The notes: a model not told the origin generated them from the sequence alone. A stretch of DNA of 32,128 nt from Candidatus Pyrohabitans sp. JdFR-17 (GCA_002011115.2 MTME02000098.1:1-32128), one strand, 5' to 3'; shown: positions 15,708 to 23,818, numbered from the stretch's first letter. Numbers and translations: made by a program.

Positions 15708-16571
15708 ATGCGCTTTCTGCCTTTCTACAAGGTGAGTGCCTTCTCAAAGAAGCCCTACGCCGGTAACCCCGCGGCAGTAGTGCTGAACGCTGAAGCGTTA
15801 TCATCCAAAGACATGCTCACCATAGCGCGCGATGCTAATGTGACAGAGACCTGCTTCCTCTCTACCTCGGAGAAGGCTGACTTTAAGGCGAGGTACTTCA
15901 CGCCAACGCAGGAGGTTGACCTCTGCGGCCACGCCACAATCGCAAGCATTCACGTGCTGGCGGAGCAGGGGATAATTAAACCCGAAGATAAGGCGCAGTT
16001 AACCCTTGAAACCCTTGCGGGCGTGCTTAAGGTGGAGGTGGAGAGACGCAGCGATGGCCTTCTGGTATGGCTCACCCAGGCGGAGCCAAGGTTTGCTCCC
16101 GCGACCATAGAAAAAAGTGAGGCTGCATCACTGCTGGGGATAAGCGAGCGAAGTCTTGGCGACTTACCGGTGGAGGTAGTTTCCACTGGCTTACCGGCGC
16201 TGCTTGTGCATCTCTCACGAAGAGAAGATCTTTCAAGGCTGAAGCCAGATTTCCCGGGCATCGGCCAGGCGTGTGCTCGGGCTAAGGCGGCTGGCATCTA
16301 TGCCTTCGCCTTCTCAGGCAATGAAGCTGAGGCGAGGTTCTTTGCGCCCCTCTGTGGCATAGATGAGGACCCGGTCACCGGCACCGCCGCAGGTGCACTG
16401 CTTGCATACCTATTGCGCCATCGCGCGTTCAAAGGCAGGAGGCTCATAATATCCCAGGGCAAAGCTATGGGAAGGGAGGGGGAGATATATGCAGAGCCCT
16501 GCGAAGATGGAAGGGTAAAGGTGGGCGGCTTTGCCAAGACGTTCTTGCGGGGAGAAATCCTTGTGCCATGA
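15708..16571 (+). CDS. PhzF-family isomerase/epimerase-like protein
   Basis: A 287-residue protein of the PhzF (diaminopimelate epimerase-fold) family. It begins with the motif YAGNPAAVV, has the catalytic-type Glu47 in NVTETCF, then FTPTQEVDLCGHATIAS around residues 65-81 and DEDPVTGTAAGAL in the second lobe. Most family members outside phenazine clusters have no known substrate, so phenazine synthesis should not be inferred. The gene stands just upstream of trpD; PhzF acts on chorismate-derived compounds in phenazine producers, which makes the neighbourhood suggestive but no more. Confidence 0.9.
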   Translation: MRFLPFYKVSAFSKKPYAGNPAAVVLNAEALSSKDMLTIARDANVTETCFLSTSEKADFKARYFTPTQEVDLCGHATIASIHVLAEQGIIKPEDKAQLTLETLAGVLKVEVERRSDGLLVWLTQAEPRFAPATIEKSEAASLLGISERSLGDLPVEVVSTGLPALLVHLSRREDLSRLKPDFPGIGQACARAKAAGIYAFAFSGNEAEARFFAPLCGIDEDPVTGTAAGALLAYLLRHRAFKGRRLIISQGKAMGREGEIYAEPCEDGRVKVGGFAKTFLRGEILVP

Positions 16572-16624
16572 TGTTCAAATTTTGTCATCGTCGTCACTCT
16601 GTGCACATTCTGCTGGTGGCGATA

Positions 16625-17641
16625 ATGAAGGAGTTTATTTCGAAGGTTGTTGAAGGCAAGGATTTAAGCGAAGATGAAGCTACGCAGGCGATGAAGCTCA
16701 TAATGAGCGGCGAGGCGACGCCTGCTCAGATCGCAAGTTTTCTAACGGCGCTTCGCATGAAGGGTGAGACGATCACCGAAATCTCTGCCTTCGCTCGTGT
16801 TATGCGCGAGTTTGCAGCGCAGATTAACCCTCGTGTTGACGGCAGACTTGTGGACACCTGCGGCACCGGCGGAGATAAGGTGAAAACCTTCAACATCTCA
16901 ACCATAGCCGCCTTCGTTGTGGCGGGCGCGGGCGTGGCGATAGCCAAGCACGGGAACAGAAGCGTCACCTCTAAGGCGGGGAGTGCCGATCTGCTCGAGG
17001 CGCTGGGGGTGAACCTAAACCTCTCACCAAAGCAGGTAGAGAGCATTATAGAAAACATAGGCATAGGCTTTATGTTCGCTCCCGCCTTTCACGGTGCCAT
17101 GAAGTATGCGATAGGCCCGAGGAAGGAGATAGGCATCCGCACGGTGTTCAATGTGCTTGGTCCGCTTACAAACCCTGCCAACGCCCAGGCGCAGGTCCTG
17201 GGGGTTTTTGACTCTGCGCTGGTGGAGCCTCTCGCGCAGGTTCTTGGTCGCCTTGGGGTAAAGCATGCGCTGGTGGTGCACGGCTTAGAAGGCCTGGACG
17301 AGATTTCCATCTGCGGCGAGACTCTTGTGGCGGAGCTCAAAAATGGAAGCGTGGAGACCTACACGCTTTCTCCAGAGGACTTCGGTATAAGGCGCGCCTC
17401 CGCTGAGGAGCTCGCAGGCAGAGACGCGCAGGGCAACGCCGCTATCGCGAAGGCACTGCTGAAAGACAGCGAGGGTGGAGCAAGGCGCGACATCGTCGTG
17501 CTTAACGCCGCCGCAGGTATATACGTGGGGGGCAAGGCGAAGAGCATAGCCTCAGCTATTAGCCAGGCGGAGAAAAGCATAGACTCGGGCAGAGCATATG
17601 AGAAGCTCCTCGCTTTAATCCAGGCAAGTGCGCAGAGCTAG
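16625..17641 (+). CDS. trpD: TrpD, anthranilate phosphoribosyltransferase
   Basis: TrpD joins anthranilate to phosphoribosyl pyrophosphate in tryptophan synthesis. The 338 residues show the family order: a helical start (EATQAMKLIMSGEATPAQIA), the phosphate-binding VDTCGTGGDKVKTFNIST, KHGNRSVTSKAGSADLLEALG, GPRKEIGIRTVFNVLGPLTNP split over the centre, and the GLDEIS block. I prefer ATG 16625 (MKEFISKVVEGK), with GGTGGCGAT in front, to an upstream frame start at 16568, because the extra 19 residues (MMFKFCHRRHSV) do not look like TrpD. trpF follows after 61 bases. The other trp genes are not in the window. Confidence 0.95.
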   Translation: MKEFISKVVEGKDLSEDEATQAMKLIMSGEATPAQIASFLTALRMKGETITEISAFARVMREFAAQINPRVDGRLVDTCGTGGDKVKTFNISTIAAFVVAGAGVAIAKHGNRSVTSKAGSADLLEALGVNLNLSPKQVESIIENIGIGFMFAPAFHGAMKYAIGPRKEIGIRTVFNVLGPLTNPANAQAQVLGVFDSALVEPLAQVLGRLGVKHALVVHGLEGLDEISICGETLVAELKNGSVETYTLSPEDFGIRRASAEELAGRDAQGNAAIAKALLKDSEGGARRDIVVLNAAAGIYVGGKAKSIASAISQAEKSIDSGRAYEKLLALIQASAQS

Positions 17642-17702
17642 TTTCAAACTTTTCTGACGAGAATCTCTTAGCTATCTCTGCCGCTGTGCAGGGCTGAAAG
17701 GA

Positions 17703-18344
17703 ATGGTTAAGGTAAAGATATGTGGAAATACGAGTATCGATGATGTGGAACTCGTCTCAGAGCTTGGCGCAGACTTCGCGGGCTTTATAGTCGAGGTGCC
17801 GGTGGATACCCCACGGAAGATTAGCTTAACCCAAGCTGAGAAGATAATGGAGGAGATGCCCTTTACCACAGCAGGGGTTATGGTTATAATGCCCCAGAGC
17901 GTGGAAGAAGCTTTGAACATGTACATGGCGGTTCGCCCCGACTTCCTTCAACTGCATGGCAACGAGTCTCCAAAGTTCGTTCGCGAACTTAGAGGCTTAG
18001 TCTCGTGCAACATAATCAAAACCATCCACGTCAAGGGCGAGGAAAGCATCGCCGAAGCCAAGCGCTACGTCAATTATGTCGACGCGATACTCCTGGACAC
18101 CCCCTCTCCGCAGCGGGGTGGCTCAGGTACTACTCACGACTGGGAGGTCTCTCGAAAAATAGTGGAGAGCATTCCCAAGCCGGTGATACTTGCGGGAGGG
18201 CTTACCCCTGAGAACGTTGCCGAAGCTATTGAGATAGTCAAGCCCTATGCCGTTGATGTCTCCAGCGGCGTCGAAGCTGAGCCTGGAAAGAAGGACCCTG
18301 AGAAGGTCAGGCGCTTCATCGCCCGAGCTAAGGGATTGGAATGA
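17703..18344 (+). CDS. trpF: TrpF, phosphoribosylanthranilate isomerase
   Basis: TrpF converts phosphoribosylanthranilate to the ribulose form in tryptophan synthesis. The 213-residue TIM barrel has the catalytic Cys7 in VKICG and the catalytic Asp132 in AILLDT. LQLHGNESP lies at 82-90, the GGSGTTHDW phosphate loop at about 139-147, LAGGLTPENV in strand 7, and VDVSSGVE at the end. The gene overlaps the next one by ATGA, so a catalytically altered paralogue is translated in step with it. The Shine-Dalgarno motif is weak (AAGGA at 17698-17702). Confidence 0.95.
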   Translation: MVKVKICGNTSIDDVELVSELGADFAGFIVEVPVDTPRKISLTQAEKIMEEMPFTTAGVMVIMPQSVEEALNMYMAVRPDFLQLHGNESPKFVRELRGLVSCNIIKTIHVKGEESIAEAKRYVNYVDAILLDTPSPQRGGSGTTHDWEVSRKIVESIPKPVILAGGLTPENVAEAIEIVKPYAVDVSSGVEAEPGKKDPEKVRRFIARAKGLE

Positions 18345-18901
18345 CAAAGCTCAAGGTGACGGTCTCCTCCAAGGAGGAAGCGAGACAGGCTGTGCCTTTT
18401 GCCAGTGCCATAGGGGTTAGCGTGGATGTTAACAGCAGGGAGAGCATTCTTGCTGCGAAGGAGATATTCGCAAGTCTTCCTGTGTTCGTCTACACCGTGG
18501 CTGAGATTGAGCCGAGCTTTGCTGCTCAAGCAATGCGCGTTTATGAACTGGCAATGCCTCATGCCCTGGAAATCAGCGGTAGCGAAAAGCCAGAGTACCT
18601 AAAAACCCTGCGCTCAAGGCTTGGGTGCCACGTGATAAAGTCTCTTGAAGGTAACCCCGAGGAGGTGGAGAGGTACGCCCAGGCATGCGATGCTCTATCC
18701 ATTAAGCTTGCGAAGCCTGAGGCGGAGCTTGGGCTTGCGCTGAAGAACCTTTCCCGGAAGCCTGTGATTTTTTCCTTTATGGATGTGGACTCCAGCTTGG
18801 AGGATTTTCTAGCTGAGGTTAAGCCCTTTGCCATAAGCCTGAGCTTTGAGCAGCTTGCGGGGCAAAGGATTAATAGCCTTCTCGCCAAATTATCCCCATG
18901 A
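18341..18901 (+). CDS. TrpF-like pseudoenzyme, degenerate paralogue
   Basis: A 186-residue protein that aligns with the TrpF just upstream over most of its length. For example, LEISGSEKPEYLKTLRSRLG here matches LQLHGNESPKFVRELRGLVS there, and HVIKSL matches NIIKTI. The catalytic cysteine (VKICG) is replaced by Thr7 in LKVTV, and the catalytic aspartate (Asp132 in TrpF) is replaced by Lys122 in SIKLAKP. The GGSGTTHDW phosphate loop is missing. It therefore cannot work as a normal isomerase. The frame is intact and overlaps both neighbours by ATGA, which argues against a dying gene. A structural or regulatory partner of TrpF is one possibility; a new activity is another. Confidence 0.8.
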   Translation: MTKLKVTVSSKEEARQAVPFASAIGVSVDVNSRESILAAKEIFASLPVFVYTVAEIEPSFAAQAMRVYELAMPHALEISGSEKPEYLKTLRSRLGCHVIKSLEGNPEEVERYAQACDALSIKLAKPEAELGLALKNLSRKPVIFSFMDVDSSLEDFLAEVKPFAISLSFEQLAGQRINSLLAKLSP

Positions 18902-20238
18902 GGGAACTCTTCTCCTTCTTGCCTGAGGAGCGCGTTCTGGTTGATAAGGAGGACCTGCTCCTCTACGCCTACGACGCTACCCCCTCGCGGAGGTATCCCA
19001 TTGCCGTTGTCAGACCGGTTAGCACTGAAGAGGTTGCGGAGATAGTAAGAGCTGCGTCGCGGGAGGGGCTCAGTTTAGTTGCTCGCGGCGCTGGCACAAG
19101 CTTGAGCGGCGCCCCGCTGCCATGCGAGGGCTGCGTTGTGGTGGACTTTACGCTGATGGATAAAATTGTTGAGGTGGACGAGACCAATGCTTTCGTGGCT
19201 GCTCAACCCGGCGTGGTTTACGAGGAACTGAACCGCGAGTTGGAGAAGCATGGGCTCTTCTTCCCACCTGACCCCGGAAGTGGAAGCGTTTGTACCCTCG
19301 GGGGGATGGTGGCGATGAACAGCTCTGGCATTCGCGCGGTTAAGTACGGTACAACGCGGGACTATGTAGCTTCGCTTGAAGTGGTGCTCGCCTCGGGTGA
19401 AGTGGTTAAGCTCGGTGGGAAGTATAAAAAGAGCGCTTCGGGCTACGACCTTAAAAGTCTACTCGTCGGTAGTGAGGGCACACTGGGGCTATTCACGGAG
19501 GTCGGTCTCCACGTGATACCCAAACCGAGTCACCGCGCAGCTATGATCGCCAGCTTTAATGATTTTGAAAAAGCCGCGAAGGCAATAACCAAGGCGGTGG
19601 CAGGACGCCTTGATATAGCGGTGCTTGAGATTATGGATTCGCCTGTGGTGGAAGCGGTGGAGAGCTTCTCGGGCATAAGCTTGGGTTCTGCCGAAGTTCT
19701 CGTATTAGCCGAGGTTGAAGGTTTTGACACCAGCGTTGAAGAGGAGATTCGCAGGGTTGCGCAGATTTTCGCTGAGGCAGGCGCAAGCGTGGAGCTTGCC
19801 TTCGACGAGGCGGAGATCGCTAAGATGTGGAAGGCTCGTAAAGCGGCTCTGCCAGCGCTGGCGCGCCTCGCAAGCACGCTTTTACTGGAGGACATCACTG
19901 TACCCGTATCCGCACTGCCAGAGATGATGCTCCGTATCCGTGCGCTGGCGGAGAAGCATAAGATAAGGATAGCCACCTTTGGGCATGCTGGGGATGGCAA
20001 TCTGCACCCAACTTTTCTCGCGGACAGCGAGGAGGAGCTTGGCAGAGCGCGGGCTGCGATAGAGGAGCTTTTCAGGGAATGTCTCGCTTTAGGGGGCACC
20101 CTCACAGGAGAGCACGGCATTGGCATAGAGAAGCGTCCATATTTTGAGCTGGAGCATGGCAAAGCGGCGCAGGTTATGCGGGATATAAAGCGCGCTTTAG
20201 ACCCAGGCAATGTTTTCAACCCTGGAAAGATTTTTTAG
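18898..20238 (+). CDS. FAD-linked D-lactate/glycolate dehydrogenase (GlcD family)
   Basis: A 446-residue flavoprotein of the FAD-binding PCMH/GlcD type. FAD-binding motifs are VARGAGTSLSGAPLP (about 61-75) and PPDPGSGSVCTLGGMVAMNS (about 122-141). The C-terminal lobe ends with FGHAGDGNLHPTFL and GTLTGEHGIGIEKR, which contribute substrate and metal binding in this family. It is likely a D-2-hydroxyacid dehydrogenase. D-lactate is the attractive substrate because the window encodes two enzymes for the lactate racemase cofactor. There is no partner iron-sulphur subunit (GlcF) next to it. Its ATG overlaps the TrpF-like stop, so it belongs to the same operon, which is odd for tryptophan genes. Confidence 0.88.
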   Translation: MRELFSFLPEERVLVDKEDLLLYAYDATPSRRYPIAVVRPVSTEEVAEIVRAASREGLSLVARGAGTSLSGAPLPCEGCVVVDFTLMDKIVEVDETNAFVAAQPGVVYEELNRELEKHGLFFPPDPGSGSVCTLGGMVAMNSSGIRAVKYGTTRDYVASLEVVLASGEVVKLGGKYKKSASGYDLKSLLVGSEGTLGLFTEVGLHVIPKPSHRAAMIASFNDFEKAAKAITKAVAGRLDIAVLEIMDSPVVEAVESFSGISLGSAEVLVLAEVEGFDTSVEEEIRRVAQIFAEAGASVELAFDEAEIAKMWKARKAALPALARLASTLLLEDITVPVSALPEMMLRIRALAEKHKIRIATFGHAGDGNLHPTFLADSEEELGRARAAIEELFRECLALGGTLTGEHGIGIEKRPYFELEHGKAAQVMRDIKRALDPGNVFNPGKIF

Positions 20239-20260
20239 TTCTGCGAGCGAAGCTTAGCCT

Positions 20261-20794
20261 ATGAAGAAGAGACTTCTGCTCCACGTGTGCTGCGCTCCCG
20301 ACGCTACGGTGCCCTATCTGCGCTTAAAAGATGAGTACGAGATAATCGCCTTCTTCTACAACCCGAATATCCACCCCCGCGAAGAGTACGAGAAGCGTCT
20401 CCGCGAGGCGGAGAAGCTGGCGAAGCTGTGGGACTTTCCCTTAATAGTTGGGGAGTATGATGTAGAGCGCTGGTTCAGCGCCGTCAGAGGTCTCGAAGAT
20501 GAACCCGAAGGGGGCAAGCGCTGTGAGGTGTGCTATGCTCTGCGCTTAGAGGAGAGTGCGAAGCTTGCGAAGGAGCTGGGATGCGCGGTGTTTGCAACGA
20601 CGCTGACAATAAGCCCCCACAAAAAGGCGGAGAAAATAAACGCCCTGGGTAAAGATGCCGGCGAAAGGCACGACGTCGCTTACATGGAGTCCAACTTTAA
20701 AAAGAAAGATGGATTTAAGGAGAGTGTTAGGCTTAGCAGAGAGCTTGGTTTATACCGGCAGAACTACTGCGGGTGCAGGTATTCCATCAGGTAG
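20261..20794 (+). CDS. queH: QueH, epoxyqueuosine reductase (DUF208)
   Basis: QueH reduces epoxyqueuosine in tRNA to queuosine, the final step of the pathway. The 177 residues show the full family signature: LLHVCCAPDA at 6-15 with cysteines 10 and 11, FFYNPNIHPREEYEKRL, the GLEDEPEGGKRCEVCY block with cysteines 88 and 91, TLTISPHKKAE, and the ending GLYRQNYCGCRYS. The paired cysteines are iron-sulphur ligands in the family. Its companion queA is 10 kb away on the other strand. The gene's stop codon abuts the stop of the converging FKBP gene with no gap. Confidence 0.93.
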   Translation: MKKRLLLHVCCAPDATVPYLRLKDEYEIIAFFYNPNIHPREEYEKRLREAEKLAKLWDFPLIVGEYDVERWFSAVRGLEDEPEGGKRCEVCYALRLEESAKLAKELGCAVFATTLTISPHKKAEKINALGKDAGERHDVAYMESNFKKKDGFKESVRLSRELGLYRQNYCGCRYSIR

Positions 20795-21763
20795 CTACTC
20801 CACAATGGTGGTGTTCCAGGGCAGAGAGCTGAACTGCACCACCTCTCCAGGGGAGACGTCGTGACGTATAGCTACTCTATCTTCGCTCACAAATATTACA
20901 GTGGAATTCCATGGGTACCCAACATTTAACGTATCCCCGGGCTTGAGCATGATCTCAAGGGTAACATTTTCACCGACACTGGTAACCTTCGCTTTGACGG
21001 TTCCCAGTAACTCTATGACATCGCCCACACTCCCAGGCCCCATTACTGCCTCATACTCCTCCCTTGACACTTCAATAAAGCGCCTCAGATACTCCACGCG
21101 CGGGAACTCGTCGTCTATGGGAACAATCTTCAAAAGTGCGGGATTCACCTCTCCGTACGCTTCATCCGGAGCGATGGTAACAGTCTTTGTTTCATTTACC
21201 TTCATTCCGAGCACTGCTTTCTCAAAACCCGGGATAACCGCATCTTCGCCCAAGGTGAAGGTAAACGGCTCGTATCTTTCTCTTAGGGTGAAGAAGTCCA
21301 CTTTTGGTATGCTCTCGTCCCTTGCCACCTCCTCTATGGAGGTGTCGAATAGCTCGCCACTATCCAGCTTCCCAATGTAATCAACAGCTACAACATCTCC
21401 CTCCTGCGCCACCTCTGCCGGAGCACCATCGCGAGAGATGTTGAGGAGTGTTATGGTAAAGATGAGGGTTTTACCAGCCAGGGGATGGTTTTCGTCTATG
21501 AAGGCGTGGGTGCCATTGGTGTAGACCCTCACCATACCAAGGGGGGTTATTATAGTGGTGTTCTCCACATTGTGGTGGAGCTTTATCGGTGGAAGCGCCA
21601 GCGTGGAATTCGGAACCTCAGCAGGCAGCGTCTTCTCTTCTTTAGTCTTTGAGCTAAATAAGTTGAAAACAACCCCGCTCGCCAGGGTTCCGCCTACCAT
21701 TATAACCACAAGTAACCATATCCAAAGACGGGTGTTTTTCTCACGCTTTTCTTTAGCTTTCAT
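20795..21763 (-). CDS. Membrane-anchored FKBP-type peptidyl-prolyl isomerase
   Basis: A 322-residue protein with a short basic cytoplasmic N-terminus, a signal anchor at about residues 12-35 (LWIWLLVVIMVGGTLASGVV), and an external region. The FKBP domain begins near residue 120 (GDVVAVDYIGKLDSGELFDT), with FTFTLGEDAVIPGFEKAVLG and the SlyD-like insert domain after TIAPDEAYGEV. The motif ENHPLAGKTLIF, normally at the end of the insert domain, occurs here before the FKBP domain, at about 91-102, which suggests a duplicated or rearranged module. It likely helps folding outside the membrane. The gene has its own TATA box and no ribosome binding site. Confidence 0.88.
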   Translation of the reverse strand: MKAKEKREKNTRLWIWLLVVIMVGGTLASGVVFNLFSSKTKEEKTLPAEVPNSTLALPPIKLHHNVENTTIITPLGMVRVYTNGTHAFIDENHPLAGKTLIFTITLLNISRDGAPAEVAQEGDVVAVDYIGKLDSGELFDTSIEEVARDESIPKVDFFTLRERYEPFTFTLGEDAVIPGFEKAVLGMKVNETKTVTIAPDEAYGEVNPALLKIVPIDDEFPRVEYLRRFIEVSREEYEAVMGPGSVGDVIELLGTVKAKVTSVGENVTLEIMLKPGDTLNVGYPWNSTVIFVSEDRVAIRHDVSPGEVVQFSSLPWNTTIVE

Positions 21764-21785
21764 TGGACAAGCTTGCGTCGCTTCC

Positions 21786-21798
21786 CTTTATATACTTT
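21786..21798 (-). promoter_or_regulatory. TATA box of the FKBP gene
   Basis: On the minus strand AAAAGTATATAAA is centred about 28 bases upstream of ATG 21763. No Shine-Dalgarno motif lies before the ATG, so the message is probably leaderless, although mutL lies upstream on the same strand. Confidence 0.6.
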
Positions 21799-21818
21799 TC
21801 CTTTTTCACTTTGAAAAA

Positions 21819-23516
21819 TCAGCTTCGCTTAAACCTTCTTTCAATCTCCCTTAAATCAAAGGTCACGGCGGTGGGTCTCCCGTGGGGGCAGGTGGCTGGT
21901 TGCGGAGTTCTGCTGAGGTGGGCGAGGAGCGCATGCATCTCATCCCTGCTTAGATAATCTCCAGCCTTAACCGCATTTTTGCAAGCGACGCGGTATATCA
22001 TCTCCTCTCTGCGCCTCTCGCTGTTTTTCAAGCTTCCCGCCTCTATCAGAGAATGCACTATCTCGTAGATCTCCTCTTTCCTCACAGCTCTGCCCAGGAA
22101 TAGAGGAACTGCTTTGACCAGGTAGCTCCGCTCTCCGAAGTTCTCGATTTCAAACCCCAGCTCGGAGATGAGCTCAAGGTTTTCCTCGAGTATCGCCGCT
22201 TCTCTCGGAGAGAGCTCAAGGAGCGCCGGCGAAACCAGGCGCTGCTTCTCAAGCTTCTTTTGTTTTAGCTGAGCCTTGAACTTCTCGAATAGCACGCGCT
22301 CGTGAGCAGCGTGCTGATCTATAAGCACCAGACCCTCACTGCTCTCCGCGAGGATATAGGTGTTGTGGAGCTGGGCAAGTGGCTTAAGCTGCTTGAAGAA
22401 AAGCGAGTAGTTTCGTTCCTTCTGCTCTGGCTCGGGAGCGTACTCAGGCTTCGCCTCCTTCACCACGCTTCTCGCAGGAGCACGCTCAACCTCTAAGCTG
22501 AGTTGCTGTGCCCTTGCTTCCTTACCCTCTGTGCGGGAGAGCAGTGCTTCTCGGAGAGCCTCAACCAAAAGCGCGCGTAGCTTCGCCTCCTCTTTAAACT
22601 TCACCTCTATCTTTGCCGGGTGCACATTCACATCAACGCGCTCCGGGGGAAGCTCAAGGAAGATAAACGCCAGGGGGTGGCGCTGCTTCGGCAGAAGCGT
22701 GTGGTACGCCTCATCTAGAGCTAAGCTGAGCAACCTGCTCTTCACATAGCGCCGGTTCACGAAGAGGTACTGCTCCGCTCGCGAGGCTCTGCTTAGGGAA
22801 GGTGAGGAAACAAAGCCGTAGATGCGGTAGCCTTCCCGCTCCAGCTTCACATCAAGCAACTGCTTCGCCACATCCTTACCATAGAGCAGCGCCAGCCTCT
22901 CTCTCATGCTTCCCCTCGGTGCAACTATGCTACGCTTGCCTTCCCTGAAAAACTCGAAGTGCACCTCGGGAAACGCTAGAAGGTAACGCGTGAGCGTGGC
23001 GACAACCTCTCTACCCTCGGCGGCGCTGCTCTTGAGAAACTTCCTCCTTGCGGGGGTGTTGAAAAAAAGATTCTCAACCACAACGCTTGTGCCCGGGGCA
23101 CAGCCCTTAGGCTCAAGGCTGAGCACCTTCCCGCCTTCAACCACTATGCGGGTGCCTTCTAAGCTATCCCTCTCCCTAGTCTCCATCGTAACCTTCGCCA
23201 CGCTGGCTATGCTGGGCAGAGCTTCGCCCCGAAATCCCAGGCTGCGCACCGCGTAGAGGTCTTCGAAGCTGGAAATTTTGCTCGTTGCATGCCTTTCGAA
23301 GGCTAAAAGCGCATCTTCGCTGCTCATGCCTATGCCGTCGTCGCTAACGCGGATGTAGCTCCTCCCGCCGTCGCGTATCTCAACGGATATGCGGGTAGCG
23401 CTCGCGTCCAGGCTGTTTTCCACCAGCTCCTTGACCACGCTCGCTGGGCGCTCCACCACCTCGCCAGCGGCGATTTTGCTCGCGATGCTCTCGCTCAGCA
23501 CTCGGATGCGGGGCAT
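21819..23516 (-). CDS. mutL: MutL, DNA mismatch repair endonuclease
   Basis: A 565-residue MutL. The N-terminal GHKL ATPase has KIAAGEVVERPASVVKELVE, NSLDA at 34-38, the DDGIGM loop at 59-64, and GFRGEALPSIASV at 94-106. The C-terminal domain has the metal-binding endonuclease motif DQHAAHERVLFE at 400-411 (DQHA(X)2E(X)4E), plus ACKNAV and CPHGRP near the end, so it should nick DNA as MutL does in bacteria without MutH. MutL is patchy in archaea and is thought to have come from bacteria. No mutS is in the window. The AT-rich cassette-like region starts immediately upstream of its start codon. Confidence 0.95.
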   Translation of the reverse strand: MPRIRVLSESIASKIAAGEVVERPASVVKELVENSLDASATRISVEIRDGGRSYIRVSDDGIGMSSEDALLAFERHATSKISSFEDLYAVRSLGFRGEALPSIASVAKVTMETRERDSLEGTRIVVEGGKVLSLEPKGCAPGTSVVVENLFFNTPARRKFLKSSAAEGREVVATLTRYLLAFPEVHFEFFREGKRSIVAPRGSMRERLALLYGKDVAKQLLDVKLEREGYRIYGFVSSPSLSRASRAEQYLFVNRRYVKSRLLSLALDEAYHTLLPKQRHPLAFIFLELPPERVDVNVHPAKIEVKFKEEAKLRALLVEALREALLSRTEGKEARAQQLSLEVERAPARSVVKEAKPEYAPEPEQKERNYSLFFKQLKPLAQLHNTYILAESSEGLVLIDQHAAHERVLFEKFKAQLKQKKLEKQRLVSPALLELSPREAAILEENLELISELGFEIENFGERSYLVKAVPLFLGRAVRKEEIYEIVHSLIEAGSLKNSERRREEMIYRVACKNAVKAGDYLSRDEMHALLAHLSRTPQPATCPHGRPTAVTFDLREIERRFKRS

Positions 23517-23563
23517 GCTATAAGTTCTCCTCCGGCAAATAAAATGGTTGGCTCAGCAAAAGT

Positions 23564-23818
23564 TTATTCGTAAATCCTCTCCCTTTTATCCACTTTTATG
23601 ATTATTATTCTCTCATTCTTCTTGTCAATTTCATACAGTATCCTGAATTTCCCCACACGTATTCTATAAAGGTTAGTTTCACCTCTGATTTTCTTATAAG
23701 GATATCCATAAGGGTTTTTTCGTAATACGAGCAATATATCTTTAATTTTGTTCTTATAAGTATCTGCTAATTTAGATACAAATTTTGCAGCCTGCTTTGA
23801 AAATATTATTTCGTACAT
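23564..23818 (-). CDS. RelE/ParE-family toxin
   Basis: An 84-residue basic protein of the RelE/ParE superfamily. It has the helix pair KQAAKFVSKLADTYKNKI, the conserved turn KNPYGYPYKKIRG, and the strand set LYRIRVGKFRILYEID followed by IIIIKVDKRERIYE. RelE-type proteins cut mRNA in the ribosome; ParE-type proteins hit gyrase. The short form with KVDKRERIY is nearer to archaeal RelE. Its ATG shares one base with the antitoxin stop (TAATG), the usual operon order with antitoxin first. It ends about 50 bases before mutL begins. No attC-like site is seen between toxin and mutL. Confidence 0.85.
   Translation of the reverse strand: MYEIIFSKQAAKFVSKLADTYKNKIKDILLVLRKNPYGYPYKKIRGETNLYRIRVGKFRILYEIDKKNERIIIIKVDKRERIYE

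Noticed and set aside
16568-16624. Upstream start of TrpD giving 19 extra residues
   Set aside because: The extra residues do not resemble TrpD, and ATG 16625 has a ribosome binding site; a trp leader peptide was considered, but the sequence contains no tryptophan codons.
19530-20219. 229-codon minus-strand frame opposite the GlcD-like gene
   Set aside because: Composition is Ser/Ala/Arg-rich shadow sequence with no motif, and the plus-strand gene is certain.
23520-23563. A fourth attC-like site between the toxin gene and mutL
   Set aside because: I looked for GTTRRRY or AACGTTCTG type motifs and found none; the gap is only about 47 bases.
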